Source: Catalinimonas sp038039535 | GTDB lineage: Bacteria; Bacteroidota; Bacteroidia; Cytophagales; Cyclobacteriaceae | Direction: 5' to 3' | NCBI RefSeq assembly: GCF_038039535.1 | Contig: NZ_JBBPHP010000005.1 | Span: forward strand, 1-64,000 | Length of the DNA stretch: 64,000 nucleotides | Shown here: piece after piece, positions 54,197-62,847 of the stretch | How the letters are laid out: each line of letters begins with the position of its first letter | Position numbering within the stretch: the first letter of the stretch is position 1 | The notes under the pieces: model-generated | The model's input: the letters and a program-made list of their open reading frames with translations, nothing else | The model's database searches: none | What the model was told of the DNA's origin: nothing | Made by a program: the position numbers and the translations under genes

Positions 54197-56566
54197 ATGA
54201 AGCAGCCGACTCTTTTTATAAGCATTTTTATCCTTTTTACCTTTTTTCAAGCTGTTTATGCGCAGTCGCTAACGCAAACCATACGGGGACAGGTGGTGGA
54301 TGCAGAAACCAGACAGCCGCTCCCTGGCGCAGCCGTTTATCTGCTGGATACCGATCCGCTCCTAGGCACTACTACCGACGAGGAAGGTAAGTTCATCCTG
54401 GAAGAGGTGCCTGCCGACAGGTATGTGCTACAGGTGAGCTTTGTAGGCTACCAATCTTATATCAACCCTGAACTGCTGGTGACTGCCGGTAAAGAAACTG
54501 TACTGGAAATTGCCCTGCGGGAATCGCCGCGTAATCTGGAGGAGGTAGTGATCAGCGGAGAAAGCGTAGCCTCCTCTCCCACCCTTGATCCGGTGAGCAG
54601 TCGGGAGTTTACCGTGGAAGAAACCCGGCGCTATGCTGCCACCTTCTTTGATCCTGCCCGGCTGGCTACTTCTTTTCCAGGAGTATTGGGAACTAACGAT
54701 CAGGCCAATAACATCTCGGTACGGGGCAACTCGCCCAACAGCGTACTTTGGCGATTGGAGGGTATAGACATTGTCAACCCTAATCACCTTTCCAACGCGG
54801 GGACTTTTAACGATCGCCGGGTGCAGGGCGGAGGTAGCCAGTCGGTGCTCAGCGCACAGATGCTGGACAATTCTGCTTTTCTTACCGGTGCTTTCCCGGC
54901 ACCTTTTGGCAACAGCATAGGCGGGGTATTTGACATGAAATTGCGGAAGGGTAACAATCAGCAGCGGGAGTACACCGCACAGCTAGGATTGATTGGTCTG
55001 GAGTTTGCTGCCGAAGGGCCGTTTAAAGAAGGAGGGGAAGCCTCTTATCTGGCCAACTACCGCTACTCTACCGTAGGCTTGCTGACCAACGTCATAGGCT
55101 TGGACTTTGGTGGTGAAGCCATCACTTTTCAGGACCTGGCTTTTCACCTGTCTTTACCTACCGAAAACAGTGGCGAGTTCAGCATCTTCGGGATGGGAGG
55201 CTTGGGCAAAAATGTGTTTGAAGCCCCCCGTGACTCTGCCGACTGGGAAAGTCAGGAAGATCGTTATGATGTGACTTTCACCAACGATATGGGCGTGATA
55301 GGGATGACCCATGCCTTACCCATCAATGAGCAGACCTTCTGGAGAACCAGTCTGGCTGTATCTGCACTGAGCAGCGATCGCTATGGCGACCGTCTGGATC
55401 AGGATTATAATGCGGTACGACTGGAAGAAGACAATTACCGTGAAAACCGAATCTCTCTGAACACCAGCCTCACCCGCAAACTGGCTCACAGTCAGTCGCT
55501 GAGAACTGGACTTATTTTTAATAACCTTCATTATGATCTGCTGAGCCGGGAAAGTCCGGTTGGTGGAACATTGCAAACGCTGGAATCCGGCGAAGGTGGC
55601 GGGCAGTTATATCAACCATATCTGCAATGGACCAAAGATTTTACTTTTCCGCTGAGCTTCAGAGCAGGGCTACATGCTATGTACTTTAGCCTGAGTGATG
55701 CCTTCTCGTTGGAGCCCCGAGCTGAGGCAACATGGAGTCTGGCGGATCAACAATCGCTAAGTTTAGCCTATGGCCTGCACAGTCAACTGCAACTGCCAGG
55801 GATTTACTTTTCTAGAGTGGAGGGTATGGCTGGAAATCCCAATCAGGACCTGGATTTTACCAAAGCCCATCATTATGTACTGAGCTATCACTTGCAATGG
55901 AATCCTTCTCTGAGTCTGCGCACCGAAGCCTATTATCAGGATTTATTCAACGTTCCCATTTCTCAGGACCCAAGCAGTACTTTCTCGGCTTTGAATGTGT
56001 TTGAGGGATTTGTTACCGAAGAACTGGTAAACGAAGGTACAGGCAAAAACTATGGTCTGGAGGTGACACTGGAAAAAAGCCTGGCCGAAAGTTATTATTT
56101 ACTGTTGAGCAGCTCGCTCTATGAATCTAAATATACGGCGGCAGATGGCATAGAAAGAGATACTCGCTTTAACGGAAATTATGCCTTCAGTTTTACCGGA
56201 GGCAAGGAATATAGCTGGAACAGTAATGACAAACAGCGGGTGCTGGGCATCAACTTGCGTTCCGTTTACTACGGTGGTTTGCGTGAAACACCCATTGATG
56301 CCGAGGCATCTCGTGAGCAGCAGCAAACCGTTTTCATAGATGCACAGGCTTTTACTAATCAGTTGGATGATTACTTCAAAGTAGATTTTCGTCTCAGCCT
56401 GCGCACCAATAAAGCAGGCTATACTTCGGTATGGTCTTTAGACCTGCAAAATGCCCTCAACACTCAGAATGTTGCTTTTCAATATTATGACACTGTGGAG
56501 GGAGAAGTCATCACCAAATACCAGCTTGGCTTGATCCCTATATTGACGTACAGAGTCGAGTTTTAA
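54197..56566 (+). CDS. TonB-dependent receptor with carboxypeptidase-like N-terminal domain
   Basis: The 789-residue outer-membrane receptor has a signal peptide (LFISIFILFTFFQAVYAQ), a carboxypeptidase-regulatory-like domain (about 28-105; GQVVDAETRQPLPGAAVYLL), a plug region (about 120-245; NNISVRGNSPNSVLWRLEGI) and a 22-strand barrel ending LIPILTYRVEF. It lacks a SusD partner and is shorter than the SusC protein. It belongs to the general TonB-receptor group that often imports metal chelates, peptides or oligosaccharides. The frame is open to 54152, but ATG 54197 starts the signal peptide properly. Codon choice looks more GC-rich than in the housekeeping genes. Confidence 0.9.
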   Translation: MKQPTLFISIFILFTFFQAVYAQSLTQTIRGQVVDAETRQPLPGAAVYLLDTDPLLGTTTDEEGKFILEEVPADRYVLQVSFVGYQSYINPELLVTAGKETVLEIALRESPRNLEEVVISGESVASSPTLDPVSSREFTVEETRRYAATFFDPARLATSFPGVLGTNDQANNISVRGNSPNSVLWRLEGIDIVNPNHLSNAGTFNDRRVQGGGSQSVLSAQMLDNSAFLTGAFPAPFGNSIGGVFDMKLRKGNNQQREYTAQLGLIGLEFAAEGPFKEGGEASYLANYRYSTVGLLTNVIGLDFGGEAITFQDLAFHLSLPTENSGEFSIFGMGGLGKNVFEAPRDSADWESQEDRYDVTFTNDMGVIGMTHALPINEQTFWRTSLAVSALSSDRYGDRLDQDYNAVRLEEDNYRENRISLNTSLTRKLAHSQSLRTGLIFNNLHYDLLSRESPVGGTLQTLESGEGGGQLYQPYLQWTKDFTFPLSFRAGLHAMYFSLSDAFSLEPRAEATWSLADQQSLSLAYGLHSQLQLPGIYFSRVEGMAGNPNQDLDFTKAHHYVLSYHLQWNPSLSLRTEAYYQDLFNVPISQDPSSTFSALNVFEGFVTEELVNEGTGKNYGLEVTLEKSLAESYYLLLSSSLYESKYTAADGIERDTRFNGNYAFSFTGGKEYSWNSNDKQRVLGINLRSVYYGGLRETPIDAEASREQQQTVFIDAQAFTNQLDDYFKVDFRLSLRTNKAGYTSVWSLDLQNALNTQNVAFQYYDTVEGEVITKYQLGLIPILTYRVEF

Positions 56567-56781
56567 CAGTTGATCTCTACCTACATAAAGATGATTTTAT
56601 CTGCAAGGCAGTCTGATTTTTTGGAAACCTGATAGCTCTAGTAACTCAGTGTCCGCTGTAAGAGAGTGCGAGGGTAGAATATGGTAGTATAGATTAAAAT
56701 TGATATATTTATCATAAGCTATTTTAATGAGTTTACCTTCTGCAAACCCCTTAAATTACCTCACTACCTAATACGCCACAA

Positions 56782-57225
56782 ATGTTAGAAACAGCAAAAG
56801 ATAGCAAAGTTCTCTTAGCGAAAATCCACGACAAGCGAAAAGAGCTTGGCGTTTATCTTGCCAAGACTGAGCCTAGAAACACCAGACTTATCAATTCTTC
56901 TATTATTGCCGGTGCATTAGCGGCTGCTTTGACGGCAGGCCCTGGCGTTGGTGGAGAGGGATTTATTGGGGCTGCTAAAGATGTGGTGTCATTTGGCATT
57001 CCGGTATGGCAAATGTTGTGTCTCGTTGCTACCGTTCTTTCCGTTTCAGCTGTCATCGCCAATGGCATGTTGAAATCTCATGGCTTTACCTCCAAAGTTG
57101 CCAAAACACGTGCCTGTGATGCTAAACTAGAAGGTCTTGAGACGATGCTTGAGTTAGAGCAAGTAGACATTAAACAGGCTGCCCAAGTCTACACTCAATG
57201 CCTGACAGAGATTTCTCATATCTGA
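56782..57225 (+). CDS. Hypothetical two-helix membrane protein
   Basis: The family is not recognised. The 147-residue product has a charged N-terminal helix (1-35), two hydrophobic segments (about 40-57, SSIIAGALAAALTAGPGV, and 77-95, WQMLCLVATVLSVSAVIANG) joined by a Gly-rich loop, and a C-terminal coiled-coil-like helix (about 105-147). The layout of soluble helix, two membrane helices and soluble helix recalls SLATT-type effector domains, but there is no nucleotidyltransferase or toxin partner beside it. It stands alone between the TonB receptor and the dehydrogenase. Confidence 0.65.
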   Translation: MLETAKDSKVLLAKIHDKRKELGVYLAKTEPRNTRLINSSIIAGALAAALTAGPGVGGEGFIGAAKDVVSFGIPVWQMLCLVATVLSVSAVIANGMLKSHGFTSKVAKTRACDAKLEGLETMLELEQVDIKQAAQVYTQCLTEISHI

Positions 57226-57334
57226 GTATCTAAAGTATAAACTAACTTTTTATCAATTCTTGAAGGAAGCTTAGAGGTTCTTACAATCTCATTTGAAAAG
57301 AGATAGGAGAGCAATAAGCTATCTCAACCTACTG

Positions 57335-57364
57335 TTTCAACTCAGCGCATTTCTGTTATATTTG
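57335..57364 (+). promoter_or_regulatory. Predicted promoter of the cytochrome-dehydrogenase gene
   Basis: The exact -7 box TATATTTG is at 57357-57364, with TTTC at 57335-57338 18 bases earlier as a weak -33. The leader would be about 95 bases. Confidence 0.5.
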
Positions 57365-57465
57365 TAAAAAGCAAACGATTGCATAATTGTAAATATATAT
57401 TGTTTGCCTCGTCCTAGAAGAAATAGGAGTTTATGCAAATGACAGTCTAAAAATAAAAATTCAAG

Positions 57466-59223
57466 ATGAAGAAGCGCTTCATGACTTATGCTGTAATAGT
57501 TTTTTTATCATCCTTATGCCTCTTTTCCTGTAACAGTAGCTCCTCTGAAGAGAGTGCTTACCTGCAGGATGCTGAGGCCATTCAACAGGGAAAAGAGTTG
57601 TTTACTCAATACTGTGCTTCCTGCCATAATTTTGATCAGGCACTGATTGGTCCTAATCTGAGCGGTGTAACTACTGAGGCAGGGCATGACTGGCTTAGCA
57701 AGTTTATTGTCAATGCGCCGGAAGTGATTCAGAGTGGCGATCCCCGTGCTACAGAACTTTATGAGCAATATAAGCAGTACATGCCGGCTTTTACCTCACT
57801 GGAAGAACAGGAAGTAGAATCTATTCTGGCTTACATGAATACCTATCAGGAAAAGCCGCAGGAAACGCAGTCTGCTCTGACTGCCGCCAATGCGCTGGAA
57901 GATCCGATAGAAGAGAAAATACCAGCTTCCGGCCTAACGCTGGTGATGGACGAATACTTAAAGGCACCGCCTTCAGCCGATGAAGGTATCCGTGCCCGTA
58001 TCAACCGTATGGTGGCTTTCCGGCAGAATGGAAAAGAGCGAATGTTTGTCAACGACCTGAGAGGTAATCTGTACGAAATTATCAATGGAGATTTCAAGGT
58101 CTTTCTGGATATGAAAAAGCAGATGGGTGAAAATTTTATGGATAACCCTGGCTGGGGTTCTGGTTTAGCCCATTTTGAATTCCATCCCGAGTTTGATCAG
58201 AATGGCCTGTTCTATACCAGTCATACCGAAAAGCCTGGTTCTGGAGAGGCTGATTTTGCCTATGCCGACTCTATCAAAGTCACCGTGCAATATGTACTGA
58301 CCGAATGGAAAATGGATGATCCTACGGCCAGCAACTTTTCCGGTAGCAAGCGTGAGGTTTTGCGTGCCAATATGGTGACACAGATTCATGGGGTGCAGGA
58401 CATTAACTTTAATCCTACTGCCCAGCCTGGCGATGATGACTATGGCTTGTTGTACATAGGCGTGGGAGACGGAGGTGCTGCTTTTGGCGGTTTCCCTTTT
58501 ATCCCGCATGGCAAAGACCGCATCTGGGGCTCAGTCTTGCGCATTGATCCTTCGGGTAACAATAGCAAAAACGGACAGTACGGTATTCCGTCCATCAATC
58601 CCTGGGTGGATGATCCTGATGCACTGGGTGAAATTCTGTGCTACGGTTTTAGAAATCCTCATCACTTTGCCTGGGAGCCTTCGGGAGAAAGAATGTATGT
58701 AACCGATATCGGGCAGCATCAGATCGAAGAAGTCAATATTGTAGTGCCCGGAGGCGACTATGGCTGGCCGGAGCGAGAAGGTACTTTTATGATCAATACA
58801 GGAGGTAAGGCTGATCAGGTGTTTCCTCTGCCTGATAATGATCCAGACAAATTTATTTATCCCGTAGCACAGTACGATCATAATGAAGGAAATGCCATTA
58901 TCGGAGGTGTGGTGTATCAGGGAGAAGCTATGCCTCAACTGCAAGGTAAATTTATCTTTGGTGACATTGTGAATGGAAGAGTCTTTTTCGCGGATACAGA
59001 CGAAATGGAATTAGGAAAGCAGGCACCTATCTATTCGTTGCAATTAAGGCTTAAAAATGAGAGTGATACCACCAGTTTTCAGACATTGAGTGGCGTGCAG
59101 AGAGTCGCCCTCCGCTTTGGTACAGACACCAATAATGACTTATACTTATTCACCAAGAGTGATGGCGTAATTTATAAAGCGATAGCTTGTGAAGGAAATG
59201 AAATGGCAAGTATTGAGAAGTAG
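57466..59223 (+). CDS. Cytochrome c-PQQ-type sugar dehydrogenase lipoprotein
   Basis: The 585-residue product has a lipoprotein signal with lipid Cys C22 and a Ser-rich spacer. A monohaem cytochrome c domain covers about 35-120 (CASCH: C50, C53, H54; Met ligand M106 in YMPAFTS). The C-terminal glucose/sorbosone dehydrogenase beta-propeller covers about 150-570 (GWGSGLAHFEFHPEFDQNG, GYGDGGAAFGG-like GVGDGGAAFGG and CYGFRNPHHFAWEP). Such enzymes use PQQ and Ca to oxidise sugars and pass electrons to the attached haem. No PQQ synthesis genes are in the window, so PQQ would come from elsewhere. It ends before a convergent terminator. Confidence 0.88.
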   Translation: MKKRFMTYAVIVFLSSLCLFSCNSSSSEESAYLQDAEAIQQGKELFTQYCASCHNFDQALIGPNLSGVTTEAGHDWLSKFIVNAPEVIQSGDPRATELYEQYKQYMPAFTSLEEQEVESILAYMNTYQEKPQETQSALTAANALEDPIEEKIPASGLTLVMDEYLKAPPSADEGIRARINRMVAFRQNGKERMFVNDLRGNLYEIINGDFKVFLDMKKQMGENFMDNPGWGSGLAHFEFHPEFDQNGLFYTSHTEKPGSGEADFAYADSIKVTVQYVLTEWKMDDPTASNFSGSKREVLRANMVTQIHGVQDINFNPTAQPGDDDYGLLYIGVGDGGAAFGGFPFIPHGKDRIWGSVLRIDPSGNNSKNGQYGIPSINPWVDDPDALGEILCYGFRNPHHFAWEPSGERMYVTDIGQHQIEEVNIVVPGGDYGWPEREGTFMINTGGKADQVFPLPDNDPDKFIYPVAQYDHNEGNAIIGGVVYQGEAMPQLQGKFIFGDIVNGRVFFADTDEMELGKQAPIYSLQLRLKNESDTTSFQTLSGVQRVALRFGTDTNNDLYLFTKSDGVIYKAIACEGNEMASIEK

Positions 59224-59236
59224 CAAGATGGAAGCA

Positions 59237-59285
59237 GGAAGATAGAAGTTGGAAGAACTCCCCACTTCTATCTTCCGTCTTTTTA
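59237..59285. terminator. Hairpin terminator, dehydrogenase / kmo
   Basis: A perfect 13-base stem (GGAAGATAGAAGT, 59237-59249, with its complement at 59264-59276) is extended by GG/CC after one mismatch and followed by T5. The arm lies in a purine-rich stretch (GGAAG, GAAGATAGAAG). It serves two convergent genes. Confidence 0.72.
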
Positions 59286-60620
59286 TAATCTTTCCACAAT
59301 TCTCGCATAATCTTCATCCTTGAGTTCAGAGGCTTTGGTGTATTGTTTCATCACCTCTTTCATAATCATATCCTGCTTTTTGCCAATGCTCAAAGCTTCG
59401 GCATAGGGACGGTGAGAGAAAGTTACCATATTGTAAAGCGGAACCCATTGCTCGGGATAGCGTAGGTATAACTCCTTTTCAATTTTTTTGCGTTCTACAA
59501 AAGTCTCATCGGCTACCAAATCACGCATTTCTATGAAATTCTGCAAAGCCAGTTCGGCAATGGCATCCGCATTGGGCTTGCGGCTTTTCTGAAACTGGAA
59601 AATTACCTCAGCGAGAGCAGCAGGTTTTTCAGAAAGCATTTCGGTAAACAAACGACAGTCTTCAAAAGCCGCATTCATACCCTGCCCATAAAAAGGTACA
59701 ATGGCGTGGGCAGCATCGCCCACCAGCAATTGTTTTCCATTGTAAGTCCAGGGATAGCAACGAATAGTAACCAGATCTGAAGTAGGGTTTTGGAAAAATA
59801 TCTCCTCCAGATCAGGCATGAGCGGCAGCGTATCAGAAAAATGTTCTTTAAAAAATTGCTGTACCTGCTGCTTATTCTGTAAGGCTGCGAAGGATTTTTC
59901 TCCGTCATAAGGGAGAAAAAGCGTGCACGTAAAGCTTCTGTCTGTGTTGGGCAGAGCAATGAGCATATAACCTCCCCGGGGCCAGATGTGCAGTGCATGG
60001 GGCTCCATGGCATATTCTCCTTTGGAAGTAGGCGGAATACTCAGCTCTTTATACCCATGCGCGATGTAGTGCTGACTGTAATTGAAGCGAGGTATTTTTT
60101 GTAAGGCCGAGCGTAGCGCAGAGAAAGCCCCGTCAGTACCTATGAGCAGATCAGAAGAAATGTTCTTCGTTTCTCCTGAAAAGCGGAAACGTGCTTCATT
60201 TTTAGATAAATCTACTTCCTCACAAATGTGATTAAAATAATAGTTCACCCCTTTTTCCTCTGACTGACTAATCAAAATATTATTAAGGACCGATCTTGAC
60301 ACAGAGTAAATAGACTTACCATCCGTGCTGTAAGGCTGCAAATGTGTTTCTCCCTCCAGATTGTGAATCATGCGTCCTTTCATAGGGATAGCCTGTTTGC
60401 GGATCATCTCCTCTATTCCTGCTTTGCGCAAGGCTTCCCAGCCTCTGAGGCTGAGCGCCAGATTGATAGAGCGTCCTTCGGCAATTTGAGCATTACGAGG
60501 ATCACTGCGTTTTTCGTATACACTGACCTGATAGCCTTGCTCTGCTAAAAGCAGACTCAGCAAAGAACCAGCCAGTCCGGCCCCTAAGATGTCAATATGT
60601 TTAGTTTGCTTATTAAGCAT
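59283..60620 (-). CDS. kmo: Kynurenine 3-monooxygenase
   Basis: KMO hydroxylates kynurenine to 3-hydroxykynurenine with NADPH and O2. The 445-residue flavoprotein has the FAD-binding DILGAGLAGSLLSLLLAEQG (10-29), the substrate-side GRSINLALSLRG motif near 49-60, the second FAD motif QLLVGDAAHAIVPFYGQGMNA near 310-330 and a C-terminal hydrophobic/helical segment typical of the family. The start overlaps the kynU stop by eight bases, so the two enzymes are translated together. Kynureninase then acts on the product to give 3-hydroxyanthranilate. Confidence 0.95.
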   Translation of the reverse strand: MLNKQTKHIDILGAGLAGSLLSLLLAEQGYQVSVYEKRSDPRNAQIAEGRSINLALSLRGWEALRKAGIEEMIRKQAIPMKGRMIHNLEGETHLQPYSTDGKSIYSVSRSVLNNILISQSEEKGVNYYFNHICEEVDLSKNEARFRFSGETKNISSDLLIGTDGAFSALRSALQKIPRFNYSQHYIAHGYKELSIPPTSKGEYAMEPHALHIWPRGGYMLIALPNTDRSFTCTLFLPYDGEKSFAALQNKQQVQQFFKEHFSDTLPLMPDLEEIFFQNPTSDLVTIRCYPWTYNGKQLLVGDAAHAIVPFYGQGMNAAFEDCRLFTEMLSEKPAALAEVIFQFQKSRKPNADAIAELALQNFIEMRDLVADETFVERKKIEKELYLRYPEQWVPLYNMVTFSHRPYAEALSIGKKQDMIMKEVMKQYTKASELKDEDYARIVERL

Positions 60621-61881
60621 GCAAAGTGGTTTTTAGAATTTCATAGAAGCAATGCACTTCCTCAAAAGTATTGTACAATGGATTGGGAGCTACCCTAATA
60701 ACGTTTGGTTCGCGCCAGTCTACCATGATACCAGCTTCAGTAAGTTTTTGAAAAAGCTTTTTGCCTTTCTGCAATACAAACATAGAAAGCTGGCAACCTC
60801 TTTCCTCCGCTTGAGATGGCGTAATAATTTTGATATGCTGTCCCTCCGGGTCAGCTTCACGAATGCAGTTTTCCAGAAAGCCGGTAAGTTGTACACTTTT
60901 CTTTCTTAAGTTATTCATTCCAGCCTGAGCGATCATCTCCAGAGAAAATCGCTGCACTGCTGTGGATAAAATGTTTACGTTACTCAACTGCCAGCCATCT
61001 GCGCCATACATTGGCCTGAAGCCTTTTTCCATTAGAAAGCGCTCCTTTTCATCATGCCCCCACCAACCGGCAAAACGAGGTAGCGATGTGTCATTCGCAT
61101 AGCGTTCGTGGATAAACACTCCTCCATTATTTCCCGGTCCTGAATTCAGGTATTTATAGGTGCACCAGACAGCAAAGTCTACGTCCCAGTCGTGTAATTG
61201 AAGAGGAATGTTACCAACCGTGTGTGCCAGATCAAATCCGGCCTTTGCGCCTATCTCATGCGCTGCTTCAGTGATTTTTTGGATGTCAATGTATTGACCG
61301 GTATAATATTGTACACCGGGGAAAAGCACCAGCGCAATTTCTTCCCGATGTCTTTGCATCGTAGCGATGATATCCTCCATGCGCAGCCTTTCTTCTCCCG
61401 GCCGAGGTTTTACTTCAATGATAGCATCTTCAGGATCATACCCGTGAAAGCGGACCTGACTTTCCACCGCATACTGATCGGAAGGAAAAGCACCAGCTTC
61501 CAGCAGAATTTTGTATCGCTGCCCAGAGGGGCGGTAAAAGGAGACCATCATCAGGTGCAGGTTCGTTGTCAGGTTATTCATGGCCACTACCTCATGTTCA
61601 TGTGCACCGGTGATATGGGCGAGGGGTGCTTTTAACAATTTGTGGTAACTAAGCCAGGGCGCAGGCGCTTCAAAATGACCTTCTACTGCTTGCTGCTGCC
61701 ATTTGCCCAGAGCTTCCTGCAAGTAGTGAGTAGCGTTTTTAGGTTGCAAACCCAATGAGTTGCCACAGAAATAGATTTTGGTCTTTCCTTCCGAGTTTTT
61801 TGGAATATAAAATTGCTCTCGGTAGTGTTGTAATGAGTCTTTTTTGTCTTGTGCTAAAGCTGTGTCTAGAAGTTCATGCAT
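60613..61881 (-). CDS. kynU: Kynureninase
   Basis: Kynureninase is a PLP enzyme that splits 3-hydroxykynurenine into 3-hydroxyanthranilate and alanine. The 422-residue product shows IYFCGNSLGLQPK near 37-49, the PLP-side GFDLAHTVGN near 215-224, and WCTYKYLNSGPG with the Schiff-base lysine K243. It precedes kmo in the same transcript. The upstream reaction (tryptophan dioxygenase) and the later ones (HAAO and aminomuconate steps) are not in the window, so it is unclear whether the route leads to NAD or to full catabolism. An octamer-like inverted repeat lies directly upstream. Confidence 0.95.
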   Translation of the reverse strand: MHELLDTALAQDKKDSLQHYREQFYIPKNSEGKTKIYFCGNSLGLQPKNATHYLQEALGKWQQQAVEGHFEAPAPWLSYHKLLKAPLAHITGAHEHEVVAMNNLTTNLHLMMVSFYRPSGQRYKILLEAGAFPSDQYAVESQVRFHGYDPEDAIIEVKPRPGEERLRMEDIIATMQRHREEIALVLFPGVQYYTGQYIDIQKITEAAHEIGAKAGFDLAHTVGNIPLQLHDWDVDFAVWCTYKYLNSGPGNNGGVFIHERYANDTSLPRFAGWWGHDEKERFLMEKGFRPMYGADGWQLSNVNILSTAVQRFSLEMIAQAGMNNLRKKSVQLTGFLENCIREADPEGQHIKIITPSQAEERGCQLSMFVLQKGKKLFQKLTEAGIMVDWREPNVIRVAPNPLYNTFEEVHCFYEILKTTLHA

Positions 61882-61890
61882 TTTAATATT

Positions 61891-61978
61891 AGTGTTATGG
61901 TGCGATAGTGTTATAGTTAGTGCTAGAGTACATGTTCTTCAAAAACCATAACACCAGAACACTTAGAACTATAACACT
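61891..61978. repeat. Degenerate octamer-type inverted repeat upstream of kynU
   Basis: Two direct copies of GTGTTATRGT (61892-61901 and 61908-61917) face two inverted copies (ACCATAACAC at 61945-61954, AACTATAACACT at 61967-61978). The arm AGTGTTATAGTT (61907-61918) is a perfect 12-base complement of the last. Within each arm spacing is near 8 bases, and the units resemble GTGTTAGG, the complement of the octamer at the window start. Confidence 0.75.
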
Positions 61979-62043
61979 TTTCCTCCCTACAGCAAATTTT
62001 ATAATTTTAGCGGAGTTTTCTATGATTTACTAAACTATCAAAG

Positions 62044-62832
62044 ATGAATATTGATTTGAGCAGTAAAAGAGCTATTGTTTGCGGAAGTACGCAAGGCATT
62101 GGCAAGGCAGTGGCAGAAGAACTGGCCAGCCTGGGAGCTTCCATTACTCTGGTAGCCCGCAACGAAAAAAAGTTAAAGGAAGTACAGGCAAACTTACCTA
62201 CAAATCAGGGACAGGAGCATCATTATGTGGTAGCAGATTTTTCCCAACCCGATTATGTTAAATCAGCGATACAGTCTTATCTGGATAAGATAGAAGAAGT
62301 ACACATTCTGTTGAACAATACCGGCGGACCTCCAGCTGGTAAATTATATGAGGCTGATCCTTCAGCATTTATCCAGGCGGCACAGATGCATGTGGTCTGT
62401 AACCATATACTGGTGCAGGCAGTTTTACCCAAAATGAAGGCAGCTAAATATGGGCGCATTATCAATATTGTTTCCACTTCGGTAAAAGAGCCAATTCCTG
62501 GCTTGGGTGTTTCTAACACTACGCGTGGTGCTGTGGCTAGCTGGGCCAAGACTTTGTCTGGTGAACTCGGACCTATGGGAATTACCGTAAATAATGTGCT
62601 TCCTGGTTCTACAGAAACTGACCGTATATGGGCCTTGATCAGTAACCGGGCTAAGGAACAGGGAAAAACGGAGAAAGAGATAGAAGAAAATATGAAATCG
62701 CAGATTCCTCTGCGGAGATTTGCTCAACCTTCCGAAACGGCGGCAGCAGTAGCTTTTCTGGCCTCACCTTCAGCGGCCTACATTACTGGAGTAAGTCTAC
62801 CGGTGGATGGGGGTAGAATCAATTGCCTGTAA
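62044..62832 (+). CDS. SDR-family protein lacking the Tyr/Lys catalytic pair
   Basis: The 262-residue Rossmann-fold protein resembles FabG-type short-chain dehydrogenases. The cofactor motif is CGSTQGIGKAVAEELASLGA (13-32), followed by NNTGGPPAG near 91-99 and NIVSTSVKEP near 141-150. The usual YxxxK is replaced: by alignment with the region GVSNTTRGAVASWAKTL, S157 stands for Tyr and R161 for Lys. The C-terminus PSAAYITGVSLPVDGGRINCL is normal. A subgroup of SDR proteins with SxxxR exists, so this may be a natural variant with altered chemistry. It is divergent from kynU, which may link it to the kynurenine route. Confidence 0.85.
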   Translation: MNIDLSSKRAIVCGSTQGIGKAVAEELASLGASITLVARNEKKLKEVQANLPTNQGQEHHYVVADFSQPDYVKSAIQSYLDKIEEVHILLNNTGGPPAGKLYEADPSAFIQAAQMHVVCNHILVQAVLPKMKAAKYGRIINIVSTSVKEPIPGLGVSNTTRGAVASWAKTLSGELGPMGITVNNVLPGSTETDRIWALISNRAKEQGKTEKEIEENMKSQIPLRRFAQPSETAAAVAFLASPSAAYITGVSLPVDGGRINCL

Positions 62833-62847
62833 TACAGATCAAATTTT

